Origin: Sinonovacula constricta
Lineage: Eukaryota > Mollusca > Bivalvia > Cardiida > Solecurtidae
Assembly: GCA_007844125.1 (NCBI GenBank)
Contig: CM017561.1
Location: forward strand, 31,733,889-31,797,888
Length of the DNA stretch: 64,000 nt
Reading direction: 5' to 3'
The notes under the pieces are model-generated. The model did not search any database, was not told the DNA's origin, and saw nothing but the letters and a program-made list of their open reading frames with translations. Of this stretch, positions 1-13,100 are shown one piece after another (the stretch's first letter is position 1; every line of letters begins with the position of its first letter). The translations under genes were made by a program, and so were the position numbers.

Positions 1-2885
1 CTTATAAAACAGCATTACAATGGTGTAGATATTACTTATAAAAGCAGCATTACAATGGTGTAGATATTACTTATAAAAACAGCATTACAATGTTGTAGAT
101 ATTACTTATAAAAACAGCATTACAATGGTGTAGTTATAACTTATAAAAACAGCATTACAATGGTGGAGATAATACTTATAAAAAACATTACAATGGTGGA
201 TATATTACTTATAAAAAACATTACAATGGTGTAGACATTACTTATAAAAGCAGCATTACAATGGTGTAGATATTACTTATAAAAGCATTACGATTGTGGA
301 GATATTACTTATAAAACAACATTACAATGGTGTAGATATTACTTAAAAAAGCATTACGATTGTGGAGATATTACTTATAAAACAGCATTACAATGGTGTA
401 GATATTACTTATAAAAGCATTACAATGGTGTAGACTTTACTTATAAAAGCAGCATTACAATGGTGTAGATATTACTTATAAAACAGCATTACAATGGTGT
501 AGATATTACTTATAAAAACAGCATTACAATGTTGTAGATATTACTTATAAAACAGCATTACAATGGTGTAGATATTACTTATAAAACAGCATTACAATGG
601 TGTAGATATTACTTATAAAACAGCATTACAATGTTGTAGATATTACTTATAAAACAGCATTACAATGGTGTAGATATTACTTATAAAAACAGCATTACAA
701 TGGTGTAGATATTACTTATAAAACAGCATTACAATGGTGTAGATATTACTTATAAAAGCAGCATTACAATGGTGTAGATATTACTTATAAAGCAGCATTA
801 CAATGTTGTAGATATTACTTATAAAACAGCATTACAATGGTGTAGATATTACTTATAAAAACAGCATTACAATGGTGTAGATATTACTTATAAAACAGCA
901 TTACAATGGTGTAGATATTACTTATAAAAGCAGCATTACAATGGTGTAGATATTACTTATAAAAACAGCATTACAATGTTGTAGATATTACTTATAAAAA
1001 CAGCATTACAATGTTGTAGATATTACTTATAAAAACAGCATTACAATGGTGTAGTTATAACTTATAAAAACAGCATTACAATGGTGGAGATAATACTTAT
1101 AAAAAACATTACAATGGTGTAGATATTACTTATAAAAAGCATTACAATGGTGTAGACATTACTTATAAAACAACATTACAATGGTGTAGATATTACTTAT
1201 AAAAGCATTACGATTGTGGATATATTACTTATAAAACAGCATTACAATGGTGTAGATATTACTTATAAAAGCAGCATTACAATGGTGTAGATATTACTTA
1301 TAAAAGCAGCATTACAATGGTGTAGATATTACTTATAAAACAGCATTACAATGGTGTAGATAATACTTATAAAAACAGCATTACAATGGTGTAGATATTA
1401 CTTATAAAAGCATTACGATTGTGGATATATTACTTATAAAACAGCATTACAATGGTGTAGATATTACCTATAAAACAGCATTACAATGGTGTAGATATTA
1501 CTTATAAAAACAGCATTACAATGGTGTAGATATTACCTATAAAACAGCATTACAATGGTGTAGATATTACTTATAAAACAGCATTACAATGGTGTAGATA
1601 TTACTTATAAAAGCAGCATTACAATGGTGTAGATATTACCTATAAAACAGCATTACAATGGTGTAGATATTACTTATAAAAACAGCATTACAATGGTGTA
1701 GATATTACCTATAAAACAGCATTACAATGGTGTAGATATTACTTATAAAACAGCATTACAATGGTGTAGATATTACTTATAAAACAGCATTACAATGGTG
1801 TAGATATTACTTATAAAAACAGCATTACAATGGTGTAGATATTACTTATAAAACAGCATTACAATGGTGTAGATATTACTTATAAAAGCAGCATTACAAT
1901 GGTGTAGATATTACCTATAAAACAGCATTACAATGGTGTAGATATTACTTATAAAAACAGCATTACAATGGTGTAGATATTACTTATAAAAACAGCATTA
2001 CAATGGTGTAGATATTACCTATAAAACAGCATTACAATGGTGTAGATATTACTTATAAAAACAGCATTACAATGGTGTAGATATTACCTATAAAACAGCA
2101 TTACAATGGTGTAGATATTACTTATAAAAGCAGCATTACAATGGTGTAGATATTACTTATAAAAGCAGCATTACAATGGTGTAGATATTACTTATAAAAA
2201 CAGCATTACAATGGTGTAGATATTACTTATAAAAACAGCATTACAATGGTGTAGATATTACTTATAAAAACAGCATTACAATGGTGTAGATATTACTTAT
2301 AAAAACAGCATTACAATGTTGTAGATATTACCTATAAAACAGCATTACAATGGTGTAGATATTACTTATAAAAACAGCATTACAATGGTGTAGATATTAC
2401 TTATAAAAACAGCATTACAATGGTGTAGATATTACTTATAAAAGCAGCATTACAATGGTGTAGATATTACTTATAAAAACAGCATTACAATGGTGTAGAC
2501 ATTACTTATAAAAGCAGCATTACAATGGTGTAGATATTACTTATAAAAACAGCATTACAATGTTGTAGATATTACTTATAAAAACAGCATTACAATGGTG
2601 TAGTTATAACTTATAAAAACAGCATTACAATGGTGGAGATAATACTTATAAAAAACATTACAATGGTGGATATATTACTTATAAAAAACATTACAATGGT
2701 GTAGATATAACTTATATAAACAGCATTACAATGGTTCGGTTATTATTTATAAAACAGCATTACAATGGTGTAGATATAACTTATAAAACAGCATTACAAT
2801 TGGGGAGATATTACTTATAAAAACAGCATTACAATGGTGTAGATATTACTTTTATAAACAGTATTACAATGGAGGAGATACTATT
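1..2885. repeat. ~35 bp tandem satellite array
   Basis: About 80 head-to-tail units of roughly 34-36 bp, each reading TATAAAA, then CAGCATTACAATGG, then TGTAGATATTACT. Units vary by the number of A after TATA (TATAAAA to TATAAAAAA), by GGTG/GTTG, and by a shorter AAAAGCATTACGATTG form. The array begins before base 1 and decays from about 2705. No coding potential is seen. A run of variant units recurs three times (see findings). Confidence 0.97.
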
Positions 2886-3133
2886 TACACATGCTCAACA
2901 TTGGTATAGGAATTACTGAAGGAATAAACGCCCATCACAAGAAAGGCGATGGCTTCAAAATTCAACAGCGATGATGACACCGAGCTAACTGAATCACCAA
3001 AGCCACTGTTGATAACTCCATCAATACACTCCCTCTTCGTCTGCACAACACTGTACGGAAAACAACAAATACAACAACAAAAAACAACAACAGCACCGTC
3101 AACAACAACAACCACGACCAAACCGAAACTCAC

Positions 3134-3194
3134 CCCTTGCTACGGCGGCAGAAGCGATGCCCACGGTGAGGATGATGGCCAGTAGTCCGTGCAT
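3134..3194 (-). CDS. signal-peptide first exon of a secreted protein (partial)
   Basis: The 20 codons from ATG at 3194 read MHGLLAIILTVGIASAAVAR: a hydrophobic core followed by small residues and Arg, typical of a secretory signal peptide. It stops at a strong donor (G|GTGAGT, GT at 3133-3132) in phase 1. The chitin-binding gene further right also has a phase-1 signal-peptide exon with a similar layout. No following exon can be seen between here and the satellite, so the rest would lie left of the window, with the satellite inside the first intron. It could also be a chance frame; the joint signal peptide and donor are the only support. Confidence 0.4.
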
Positions 3195-4410
3195 GGTGCC
3201 AGGTAGATTCACAATGATTGACCTCCGGCGCCCCAAGTCCAACACATTACTGACTCCACTGCACATTAACCACTGGCCCACCCGGGGTAGTGACGTGACA
3301 ACAGTGGCACTCCGGGGGACTCGTCAGTCATCAGCAGTCAAGGCTGGAGTTACGATAAAGATTGATGCCAGTATAATAAAGGACCTACACAGTCGCTGAT
3401 AGAGCAGCCCTGCGACAAATGTACAGGAATGTCTAATTGAAATTTTACAACTAAAACAGGATTTTTAGTCATCCTGTACATACAAGCATCGGCCATTTCT
3501 TTTTTCTTTTTTTAAACCAAAAAAAGGTCACGCTTCAGTTTTAACAGTAAAAAATGACATAATTTCTAATAACTGCTACTTGAATATCAAAAGACTAAAC
3601 ATTTGTCAGTAAGTTCATTGTCACATTGAGGTAAGAAAGATAGTCACGGATGTGTTTTCTGTCTTAATCTGCTAAAGTTAAGAGACTTGCGCAAACAGTA
3701 GAAACTCAACATAATCCAAACGGTGAATTCTAAGAAAGGAGTTAAACAAATTCAGCATGTATCGCAACAAAAGTCGATATCATATTATGACTCGAGAAAG
3801 ATGATTGGCCTAACTAAGCATACATATGTCTGAGCGTTCGCATGTGTGTGCGTGCGTGTGTGCGCGAGCGTGTGTGTGTGTGTGCACGCGTATTTGTGAT
3901 GTGCAAATGCAATCAAAATAGAAATGGTTCAAAACTCCTTCGATCTCAAAAGGTCATTTAGGTCATCATATTTGATCGACGAAGGTGTTACTTATTTAAT
4001 ACGTTATCACGATTTCGAATAATTTAACGACTTACAAACTCAGCATATTGTAAATGAAGATTTAAAAAAAAACCTGTTTAACTTTAAACACTTAAATTGC
4101 CATTCCTGTTTGTACGTTAGTGTCAATTTGAATCTTGGTTTATGTTGCGCATGTCCCAAATACGAATTAACAATTTACTTCTTCGGCATTGTTATTGTTA
4201 CAATTTTAGAAACAGACAAATGAACTGGATTTTAAGGGTTTTTTCTTATTTCTTTATTTTTTACAACAATTATGACGTGGCACATATTGACTTCCTACAG
4301 AATAAGTGGTTGGCGATGTTTATCATGTTTATCTTTGTTGAGCAATGTACATAAATGATTTATCAAAATATTCAACTGCATGACTCAAGATAACCCCAAT
4401 ATTCGCTTAA
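3195..4410. other. non-coding stretch, no gene seen
   Basis: Possible upstream region of the 3134-3194 exon. It is relatively GC-rich to about 3420, then AT-rich. A GT/GC-rich simple repeat lies at about 3838-3895. No exon with paired splice sites was found. Confidence 0.5.
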
Positions 4411-4679
4411 AGGTGGTATCCGACATTCTAAACCAGTTTTTTTACCATATATGGTATTGTTTCCCGTAAAGGTCACGCTAAATGCTGTTTGTTGTTGTTG
4501 TATATTTATGTAAAAAGTTGAGCATAACAGCCTACTTGTCATTACAAATACGGGTTTCTATCTGAGCGACGTCGCATAGTTTATATTAAAGCACCGAATT
4601 TATACAGAAAATATGCCCCAAACAGGGATACAGTTTTGTTTAGTTGTATATGATGCAGGCAAACTGTCGGATAGCACAT
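4411..4679. mobile_element. short inverted-repeat element (MITE-like)
   Basis: About 270 bp bounded by imperfect inverted ends: GTGGTATCCGACA at the left, and the complement of GTGCTATCCGACA at the right. The inside is non-coding and has phrases shared with 7085-7605, such as a GCAGAAAATATACCC-like stretch and CCAAACAG. A lone end of the same kind appears near 61755. The target-site duplication is unclear. Confidence 0.5.
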
Positions 4680-4759
4680 ATAAACATCTGCTGTCTGTTA
4701 CTTTCATTTAAAGGTTTTATTCGAGAGTTTCTGTTTTAGATACATGTTACAAGATGTCA

Positions 4760-5018
4760 AGAGCGCCCGGAGCGTAGTGTTAGTGTCGCCGATTTGTAAC
4801 TCCTCTGACCGCTTAGCCTCTCACCGCGTGGGTTCGAGTCCCGTTCGGGGTAAAGTACTTAACGTGAGAAGGTCTTCCAGCTGACGTGTGGTGCGCCGGT
4901 GGTTCTACCCAGACATGTGTCTGGGGTCTTCCTCCACCAAAAAGCTGGACGTTGCTATAATGATCACAAATGGTCGCTGCAATATATCTCAAAAACAAAC
5001 AAAACAAACCAACAAGAT
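4760..5018 (+). mobile_element. tRNA-derived SINE, near full length
   Basis: The head is tRNA-like, with a degenerate A box (GCGTAGTG) and a perfect B box (GGTTCGAGTCC, at about 4831). The body (CTTCCAGCTG, GGTGGTTCTACCCAG, GGGGTCTTCCTCCACCA) and the A-rich tail match a SINE type I recall as widespread in bivalves. RNA polymerase III would transcribe it from the internal boxes. A truncated head of the same family lies at 45885-45975 on the other strand. Confidence 0.85.
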
Positions 5019-6394
5019 GTCATCCCAGTTTTAGGAAATTTGCGCATAATGTCTGATTTTGAAGTACGTTTAAAATATCCATGGTTAATTACGTCAACAG
5101 TGTACTCGCGAAAACTGGTTATCTACGTGAATTGCACCGGTGCTTAGTAACTATAAGTATAGTGCAATGACAGGGGGGACTAGGGCAGATTAGCACTCCT
5201 TCCTCCCACACACACCCTTGTTTACCGTGGATTAGTCTGCCCGTGAACAGATAACATTCATATTAATAAATCTATGATGCGACACAGTTGACAGTGATGC
5301 GGCTTTGATTGCCACAATGTGACTACCAGACTTCCTTAAGGGAAATAACTCTATAGTCAAACATAAGGAAATGAGGAAAGAAAGAGAAAATGATAAGAGG
5401 CCTGAAATATTTATAAGTGCGAAACAAAATCATCACACACTTGAAGAGGACTAAAATAGAATGAAAGTTGCACCCAATAACCTACATTGACTGCAGGGTG
5501 TGTCATTTTACCTGTGTCCATTTTCCATTTTGTTGCCAAATAAATCCTTAAAAATGATGCGCATCATTAATGAAACTGGTGCAGTTCTACAGCAAATTGC
5601 ATGAATTTGTGTCTGAGGTTTGTCACTACATGTTTGAGTTTTTTCTTCAAAAATTTACACCGATGAATTTTCTCAAAAAGTAATATTAATCCATGACATT
5701 GCTCTAGCTGGCGTTATTTTTTATTGCATAGCAACATCTCACCAAATACTAGAAGTTGGCAGTGATGCTCCTGTTAAATAAATGGTCTGATAATGAATTC
5801 TTAGATATTAAATATTTATATCCACTGATATTATTCAGTTTATCATGTTGATGGTATAAGTTTTGCTTCGATCTGATAACTTCACCTTCATTATTCATTG
5901 TCAGAAATGTACTACATGTACTAATAATCGACATACATTTCTCATTATAATGCTTTCATTTACGTGCAAATTACAGTTATGTTTGTTGAATAGCAATATG
6001 TAATCGCATTGTTGTCGTAAGGCCTTTGATAGAAAAGATGTATATTTGTATGCCTATGAGTATGGCTTAGTTAGGAGTTACATTAGTTAAATAATTTTTA
6101 TGATTATTATGGTTATGAAGATGATGATGATGGTGGTGATTATCATTATTGTTCTTGTTATTCTTCTTATTATAATTGGCTCTAAATGATCACATGAAAG
6201 ATTGGCCACATCTGAAAACTGCTCACGCGCTGCAATTTCGTACAAATCGACTTAAGTAAAGTTATTAATTAAATCACAAAGTCAGCATTTTCTTACGATA
6301 ATTAATTTAACGAAACTTTAATATTTATGGCTTTCTATGACGCAATCTGTCTTGCGTAATAAGTACAGAAAATAATTCGATAGATAGATAGTTA
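5019..6394. other. non-coding stretch, no gene seen
   Basis: AT-rich sequence with no exon carrying matched splice sites. A GAT/GGT-rich short repeat is at about 6115-6165. Open frames here are short and lack family signatures. Confidence 0.5.
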
Positions 6395-6398
6395 TTGC

Positions 6399-6550
<152 letters not shown>

Positions 6551-7769
6551 ACAATGCAAATCAATATATATACATGGTTTTGATTTGCATTAGATATCAT
6601 GAAACATCCGGTATATTTAGCTTGTAGTTATAAATGAGTCAATATTTAAATACTTCGGTTGCGGTAATGTGCAAAATGAAAACAAAAAAGCTATCATCAT
6701 ATCAGTCAATCTCCTCACAGCGATTACGTCACGCGTTGCTACTTAAATCTCTGCCCCCAGCAAGAATCACGTGACGATAGAGAATCACGTGAAGTAAACA
6801 TGGCGGCCTCCATAAACTTTAAAATTTGACTTTCATAATTTCATATTTTTTCATACTTTAAGTAACTTCTATTTTTAATTTGATAAATTAATATTTTTAA
6901 AGGAAAGATACTGTATTTTGAGGAGATAAGTCCAGAAGAAAAAAAAACAATAAAAAAAAAACTATCCGCCTGTATTTGGGCGAAAAACTTGCTGGTGGCA
7001 GTGATATAATGTACTGTCAAGGGAAGTAATCACTGCGGGGAGTTTGCATATCAGTAGTAAGTAAGACAGATAGGGCACTTTCGGGTCTATTCAAGTTAAG
7101 GTCGTATGCGATAGTTTGGTCCATTTATTTTTCTTTGAAATAACCGAATACACTATTTTTGTCTGGAATGAAGCAGCGAAAAGACGTTTTATGATGTCCT
7201 ACACCTACATGTGAAAAGTGAAACATAACGCTCCCCTCGTTATTACAAACATGTATTTAGTATCTTAGCAACGCTGCACAGCTTTTTTTTAAAGACAATC
7301 GCATTACCATTTACTTTTGAGATCACGATATATCATCATCCAGGTTATCCGCTCTGACGTCAATGTCTATTTTTAGCAGAAAACTCCGTCGTGCTTATTT
7401 ATAGATTTGAACAGATAAACATTTAGAGCGATTTATTTACGATTTTTATTTTCTTACAATTGGCATAGTTGAGATATTGTTCAAAGTAGTCTTTTCTTAG
7501 CCTATAGTTTTTGCAGAAAATATACCCAAATTCGTCCCAAACAGTGTAAAGATATTGCTAAGTGTACTTAAGATAGAAAAACTGTTGGATACCACTTTTA
7601 ATGCTGCAAAATGTCGGTTGACTTAAAGAAGCAAACACTTCTCATCGGCAGAGCAACAAAAACCAACATGGAGTACACCTATCTGAAACTCTTGTAGACA
7701 ATTGTAGAAAAACAATATGGGCAACAACACTGTTTGCTTCTTTCGTCACAGAATACATATCTCCAGCGA
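6551..7769. other. non-coding stretch with a MITE-like relic at 7085-7605
   Basis: No gene seen. From 7085 to 7605 the sequence resembles the 4411-4679 element: the right end reads GTTGGATACCAC, close to the complement of its left end, and it shares internal phrases. The left end is poorly kept. Confidence 0.4.
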
Positions 7770-8110
7770 GACCACAACATCAATAGATAGTTCCCACATC
7801 AGTAAAGATCCCTTATCTTGGCAGCCATCTTTGATGGCAATTTCAAGGGATTTTAAGATGAATTGTATAAAAGGGTAAATTTTATTTTCTTGTACTTTCT
7901 TCATTTGTGGTCCAAAAATTAAAAGCTATAACCATTAGAAAGCTCTTAAAATTCATAATTTTGGAATATAATTTTTTTTTAAATTAATAAATGCACAAAG
8001 AATTTATACACAGAAATAGATAAAATTGTTGGCTCATCCTTAAAAAAATGAACAGTGTACATTTTTGTGGTATTTCTTTTACTATTTAAACTATCAAAAC
8101 ATAGTTTTTT
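7770..8110 (+). repeat. dispersed repeat D, copy 1
   Basis: About 340 bp that recurs in inverted orientation at 37130-37475. Shared landmarks are the CTTGGCAGCCATCTTTGATG phrase, the TCCAAA/AAGCT central part and GAACAGTGTAC. Non-coding; class unknown. Confidence 0.75.
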
Positions 8111-8149
8111 ACAGATAAAATATATAATTATGCATGTATTGCCAATAGA

Positions 8150-10160
8150 ATCATGATTCAAGGTCAAGGTCAGCTTAAACAACTGCTCTGTTGTTTTCTA
8201 CAGAAAACAAGACAAAATCAGCTTTGCAAGTTACCTTTATTTGAAATAAAAAAATGACATAAAGCAGTTAAGTTAGCATTTTCAAATGCGTATATGTTAC
8301 CGTATGTCTCGCAGAAAATTATTGCATTTTTGGTCATTTTATCTTTTTTGTAAGCTAGACACAAATATACTTCTAATACGAAGCGAAGAAGTGCAATATG
8401 TAGTTCTATTTTGATATTTAGTCGTCCTGGTAAACATAAAAGTCTTTGTTCCCGTTTTCAATGAGAAATATTAATGATTAGTCTCCCCTGAATAATGCCT
8501 TGAGTAGGTCCTTTCATTTGTTTTACTTGGTTTTTATCCTTGTGCTCTTTGGAGTGTACGTTGACTTTTCTGCCTTTCTTATGATACCCAGGTTAACCAT
8601 CATCAACAAACACTTCCATTTTCTTTTTTAAATACCATATCTCTATAAATATTTAAATTAAGTTTAAGCTTATATTTATGCAAAAGTGAGAAATTTACTG
8701 TTTTGTTATTGCAATATCTGCAAAAGAACAGGCGAAAAAGTCCAAGAATTTCAACTATAAGGACCTACTTACTGTTGGAATACCTCGAATATTAACTAAC
8801 AAGGGAGACAATTTCCATTTTGTCAATGTACCCAATTGCATGTTTACTCTTACTTTAATTCAATCAACAAATTTTAATAGATGGGTCCTTTAAGCCCCTA
8901 GTTTAATGCCTAATGTAAACAACAATGAATAAATCATTTTGAACATCCATAATAAACAATAGTATAACGATATAGTATTATACAATATAATAAAGGTAAA
9001 AACTGCAACCGAAGAATTCGCAACATCATAATCAAGCAGTAAATAGATTGAACTAGAAAATACGGGTGTTTGCGTTTTAAAGCAATATTGAACGAGTATA
9101 TACAATTTAGCCGATGTTTCACAAGTGCATTTCTTTTATCCAGGTTCAACGAATGTATTCGATCGGGCTAGGACTTTACGATTGTGTCCGATCTATCCGA
9201 AGTTGTTCGAGTGTATCCGACCGAGCAATGTTGTGTTATGACTAATGATGTTTCACAATGTTTGACGAGTCTACCGATTTGCCGCGAGCGTCTCCTATTT
9301 ATCCCAATAGGAAGGGGTCCGGGTTCTGGGAAACGCACTGGCCCTTGGCCTGGTTCCATATCAGGTTGTTAGGACACAGCATGACATGGGCGTTGCCTGA
9401 TTGGTCACACTGGAAGAACTTTCTGGGGTCCGTGTGAGGAAAGAACATCTGATATTGATGGACAGCGTCCACAGTGCATGGGTTGTCCGTGCCAGCTGCA
9501 CAAAAAACAAACCACTAAGTTATACTTACACCGTTATAATATAACCCCAAAAAATCATTCTGAGTTTTAAAAAGTTTTGCTTTTCTTAGCATGAGATTAA
9601 AACTGCAACATACACCAACCGGTGTCCAATCTTCTGTAACGTTAAGTGAAACATTCAACCCGCAATATGCCAAACTTTTGTGCTTCTGTGTATTGAACAT
9701 AACCAGACTAAGAAGCTGAATGGTTACGGTGTGTTCTTCCTAATATTTCGGCCAGAGTCACTCTCTGACACAGTCGGTTTATTACATTTACCTCTGTAAA
9801 CAGGCTCAAGATGATTTAAGGGTACGTGACTCCGTATGGCATCAGATGAGACATCGGTTAGGAATTTAAAAAAAATAGAAGGTTCAGATCGGTTACACAC
9901 ATAGCTCATGAAAAATAAAACCACTTTTGATGCATTTGCTGGTGTTGTGGATCATTATATATATATATTGGGCTTGTATTTGGGCTTATAAGCAAATTAC
10001 AAAATGGACAGAAAACAACATTTCCCTACATTTAAAGGTCATTAAACTGAGCTACACGATAAACTTGACAGACGCTTGGCAAAAAAGTAAAATATGTCAG
10101 TCTTTGAATTTATAACATCAATACTGGATTTTGGAAACCAAAGCTGAAGACTCACCCGGT
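8150..10160 (-). repeat. duplicated 3' end of the chitin-binding gene, copy 1
   Basis: Sequence downstream of the chitin-binding gene (from AAGCTAGACACAAATA near 8353 and TTCAAGGTCA near 8157), its last exon and last intron correspond in order to 21395-22821. The copies have diverged by substitutions and indels but keep the exon length. This is a local segmental duplication about 13 kb apart in the same orientation. Confidence 0.85.
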
Positions 10161-13100
10161 GACAACGGTTCCCCGTGCACTGACCCAAGCACTGTGCCGG
10201 GCGGCAGGGAGCACCTTTTAAGTTCTGGGTCGAAGATCAGATGTGCCGGACACCTCAGGGGCATCAGGAGGCCGATACTTTTACATTGATAAAATGTAGC
10301 ATTGGTGTTGTCATGGGGGTTCGGGAAGAAAATATTTCCATTCTGAATGTTTTCTTCCGTGCAGTTGTTGCCAGTGTGTGGGGCAGTGGTGACTGTAGCC
10401 TGCAAATGATTTTTATAACGAGTCGCTATGATAAATAAATTGTGCATGTCAAAACATCATTGTCGTTTTAATTTTATAATTCATATCTGGTGCTCCATAA
10501 ATATCATGGCATGTGTTGTCATGGTGATATTTAAGTGACGTCTACATTACATAGGTTCCATGTGGTCAATGACCTTCTATATGCCATTCAGAATGTCGGA
10601 TATTACACGTTTTTTATTAGCAACAGATACCAGCAACTAAAACCGTACCTGGTCGGCCAGGCAATCCAAGGCCGCCTGGCTGTAAACTTCTCCATCTGGG
10701 CACTGAATGATGAACATTCGGTGGCCACTGGCGCACTGCAGGAACTTCCGATTGTCGGACGGGTGGGGATATTTGATCACGTGGCTAGGTTGATCTTCGA
10801 TACACACGTTTGGGATATCGTCTATCGTTATAGAAAATACACGATTATATATAAATTTAATTTGTTTAAATTAAAATCGAATATAAGCATTTCCATTAAA
10901 ACAGAATTACTTAATAAATTAATACTTAATAAAACTGATTTCTGTGATAAACGAATATACTCAATTTTATTGGCCAACCTATTAATATGTACTTCTAAAT
11001 GCTATATTTTGTCATTTTAACTACTATTTGCTTTATTTAAACATATTTTAATGTCATCTTCAAGTCTAAACATAGATCGATAGATAATCGATAGACAATC
11101 AGACAAAGGGTGTTATCAAAAAGTTCCACAACTAAATCACTGAAACAAATATTACATCGCAAATAACTGAACCAACAGCAAGGCAATAATCACATTCAAA
11201 TAATAAATGCATTAATATTGTTCAGATAAAAACAAAAAATAACTATAGTAACAAAGAAAGTAGTACAGAAAAGGGAGATAATCAAAGAAGAGAGGAGGAG
11301 AAACTTCAAAGATAATGATATGTTTATTGATGGCAACCCAACATGACTGCAAACATGCTATCACTTGTCGCCGAATTGTTCCGTATTCTAAACGTACGTT
11401 TTGGACAAATTTAAAAATAAAAACATGGGTAATGTATTGCACAGCTTCAAAAAAAAAATAATAATGCAATATATATTTAAAAAAAGGATTATAAGTACAT
11501 ATACCTGCATACGTATTTCAGAAATGTTGTCAAATTAGTTTTAATACTTAAAGTAGTATTCGACAGTTAATACCTAAATTGTGCTCCTGAAACAACCAAA
11601 TAAATTGTTGTAACTTGAAAAGATCTCGCGAAATGCTGTTTTTAGTGATATAAATTGAGTCTGGACGATATGGCAGAAATAGAATAGACCATTTCAAACC
11701 AAGCGTCTAGCCAATCCTATTCCGCTGATCAAGTAGACGCTTTGTGAGAAAATCTCGCCAGACTCGACCTGTTTTGCAAAACTGGGGGCTCTTCACTTCC
11801 GGATTTTGTATTATCTAATTGAACGTAATACAGTGCTGAAAATCATGAAATTGACAAAAGTTCAACGTCTGAATAACCATAAGTTGCCAAATAGTGCACG
11901 TATACAATCATCAATTGAAAGTTAAATAAAACAACCGTAATAAAAACGAACTTATATCACGTCCATTTACATGTTAAATATTAAAGAAATTATAATCATT
12001 ACCGCCATTAAATTTATCTGGCCACACATGATCATCATCATGATCCCATATTACCTGTATAATCACCTTTAATCATCATCAGCAGCATCACCGCCATCAC
12101 GATCTACATCGTAATCGTCATGGGCATCACCGTAACCGTTTTTACCATTTACATAATAATCATAAACAGCATCGGTATCACCGTCATCATTATCAGCAGT
12201 AGCAGCAGCAGCATCACCGTCATTTGCATCATCATTACTTTAGTTACAGGGGTATGGATCCTTGTCAAGCAAATTTTCTTATGCTTCTAATCTTAGTTGT
12301 TATATATCTTATAATGAACAATGTTGTAAATTTGGACAATGGTGTCAAAATCCCTATTTCTTAATGCATCGGTCACATAATGCGCTATTACGTATAAATG
12401 ATTAATAGGAATTCGTGGACTGCGATTCAAAATCTGCATACAACTTTTGACTTTACTTGATTTGCAATTATTTGAATGAGGGTCTACACGCCTGGCTACG
12501 TCTTATATTCCCATTCATGGCTTGAATGTTCTATGCCAAAATGTGGTCTAAAGTGGGCCCTACCGGGTACTTAATTTTTGTACCCATTTAAAGATAGAAA
12601 TGTATTAATTTAAAATATCGTTTTGTAAATTCATATTACCGGGTATGTTTCTCTATGGGCGTGGGTCCCTTTCATACCATCATAAAGTTCTACTCTAATT
12701 GAATCCCTAATTTTATGACATGAGCGGACACCCCAACTAATTAAGCTAATTGGCAGTTTTATGACACCTTGTTTGTCTAGTGGACAGGAAGTGTGACCGT
12801 GTTTTGGCGTCTTTTCCCCTTCGCAAGAATTAACACATGCATCCGCTATGCAGCTGTGTTTGAAACTCTTACCATATGGCAGTCGTGTGGTTTATGACCT
12901 TCACCATTTACAATGCATTGACTTACGCGAGGACAACAAAAAGGACAAAACACTAAGGTCTACAATATCTTTTTTGGCTCATAAAAGGACCTAACGCTAT
13001 ATTTAGCAGTACCCACAATGGTGCACTCTTTCCCAACCCCACTATTTTTTCGTTAAGGAAGAGGAAAACGTGGATGTTGGGATTTCAAGGAACACAATCT

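Noticed and set aside
1..2885. CRISPR array
   Set aside because: Repeats are contiguous without unique spacers, and the genome is animal.
10535..11020. 161-codon plus-strand frame
   Set aside because: Its first half is antisense to the chitin-binding exon 10821-10649, which has domain and splice evidence; the rest is AT-rich.
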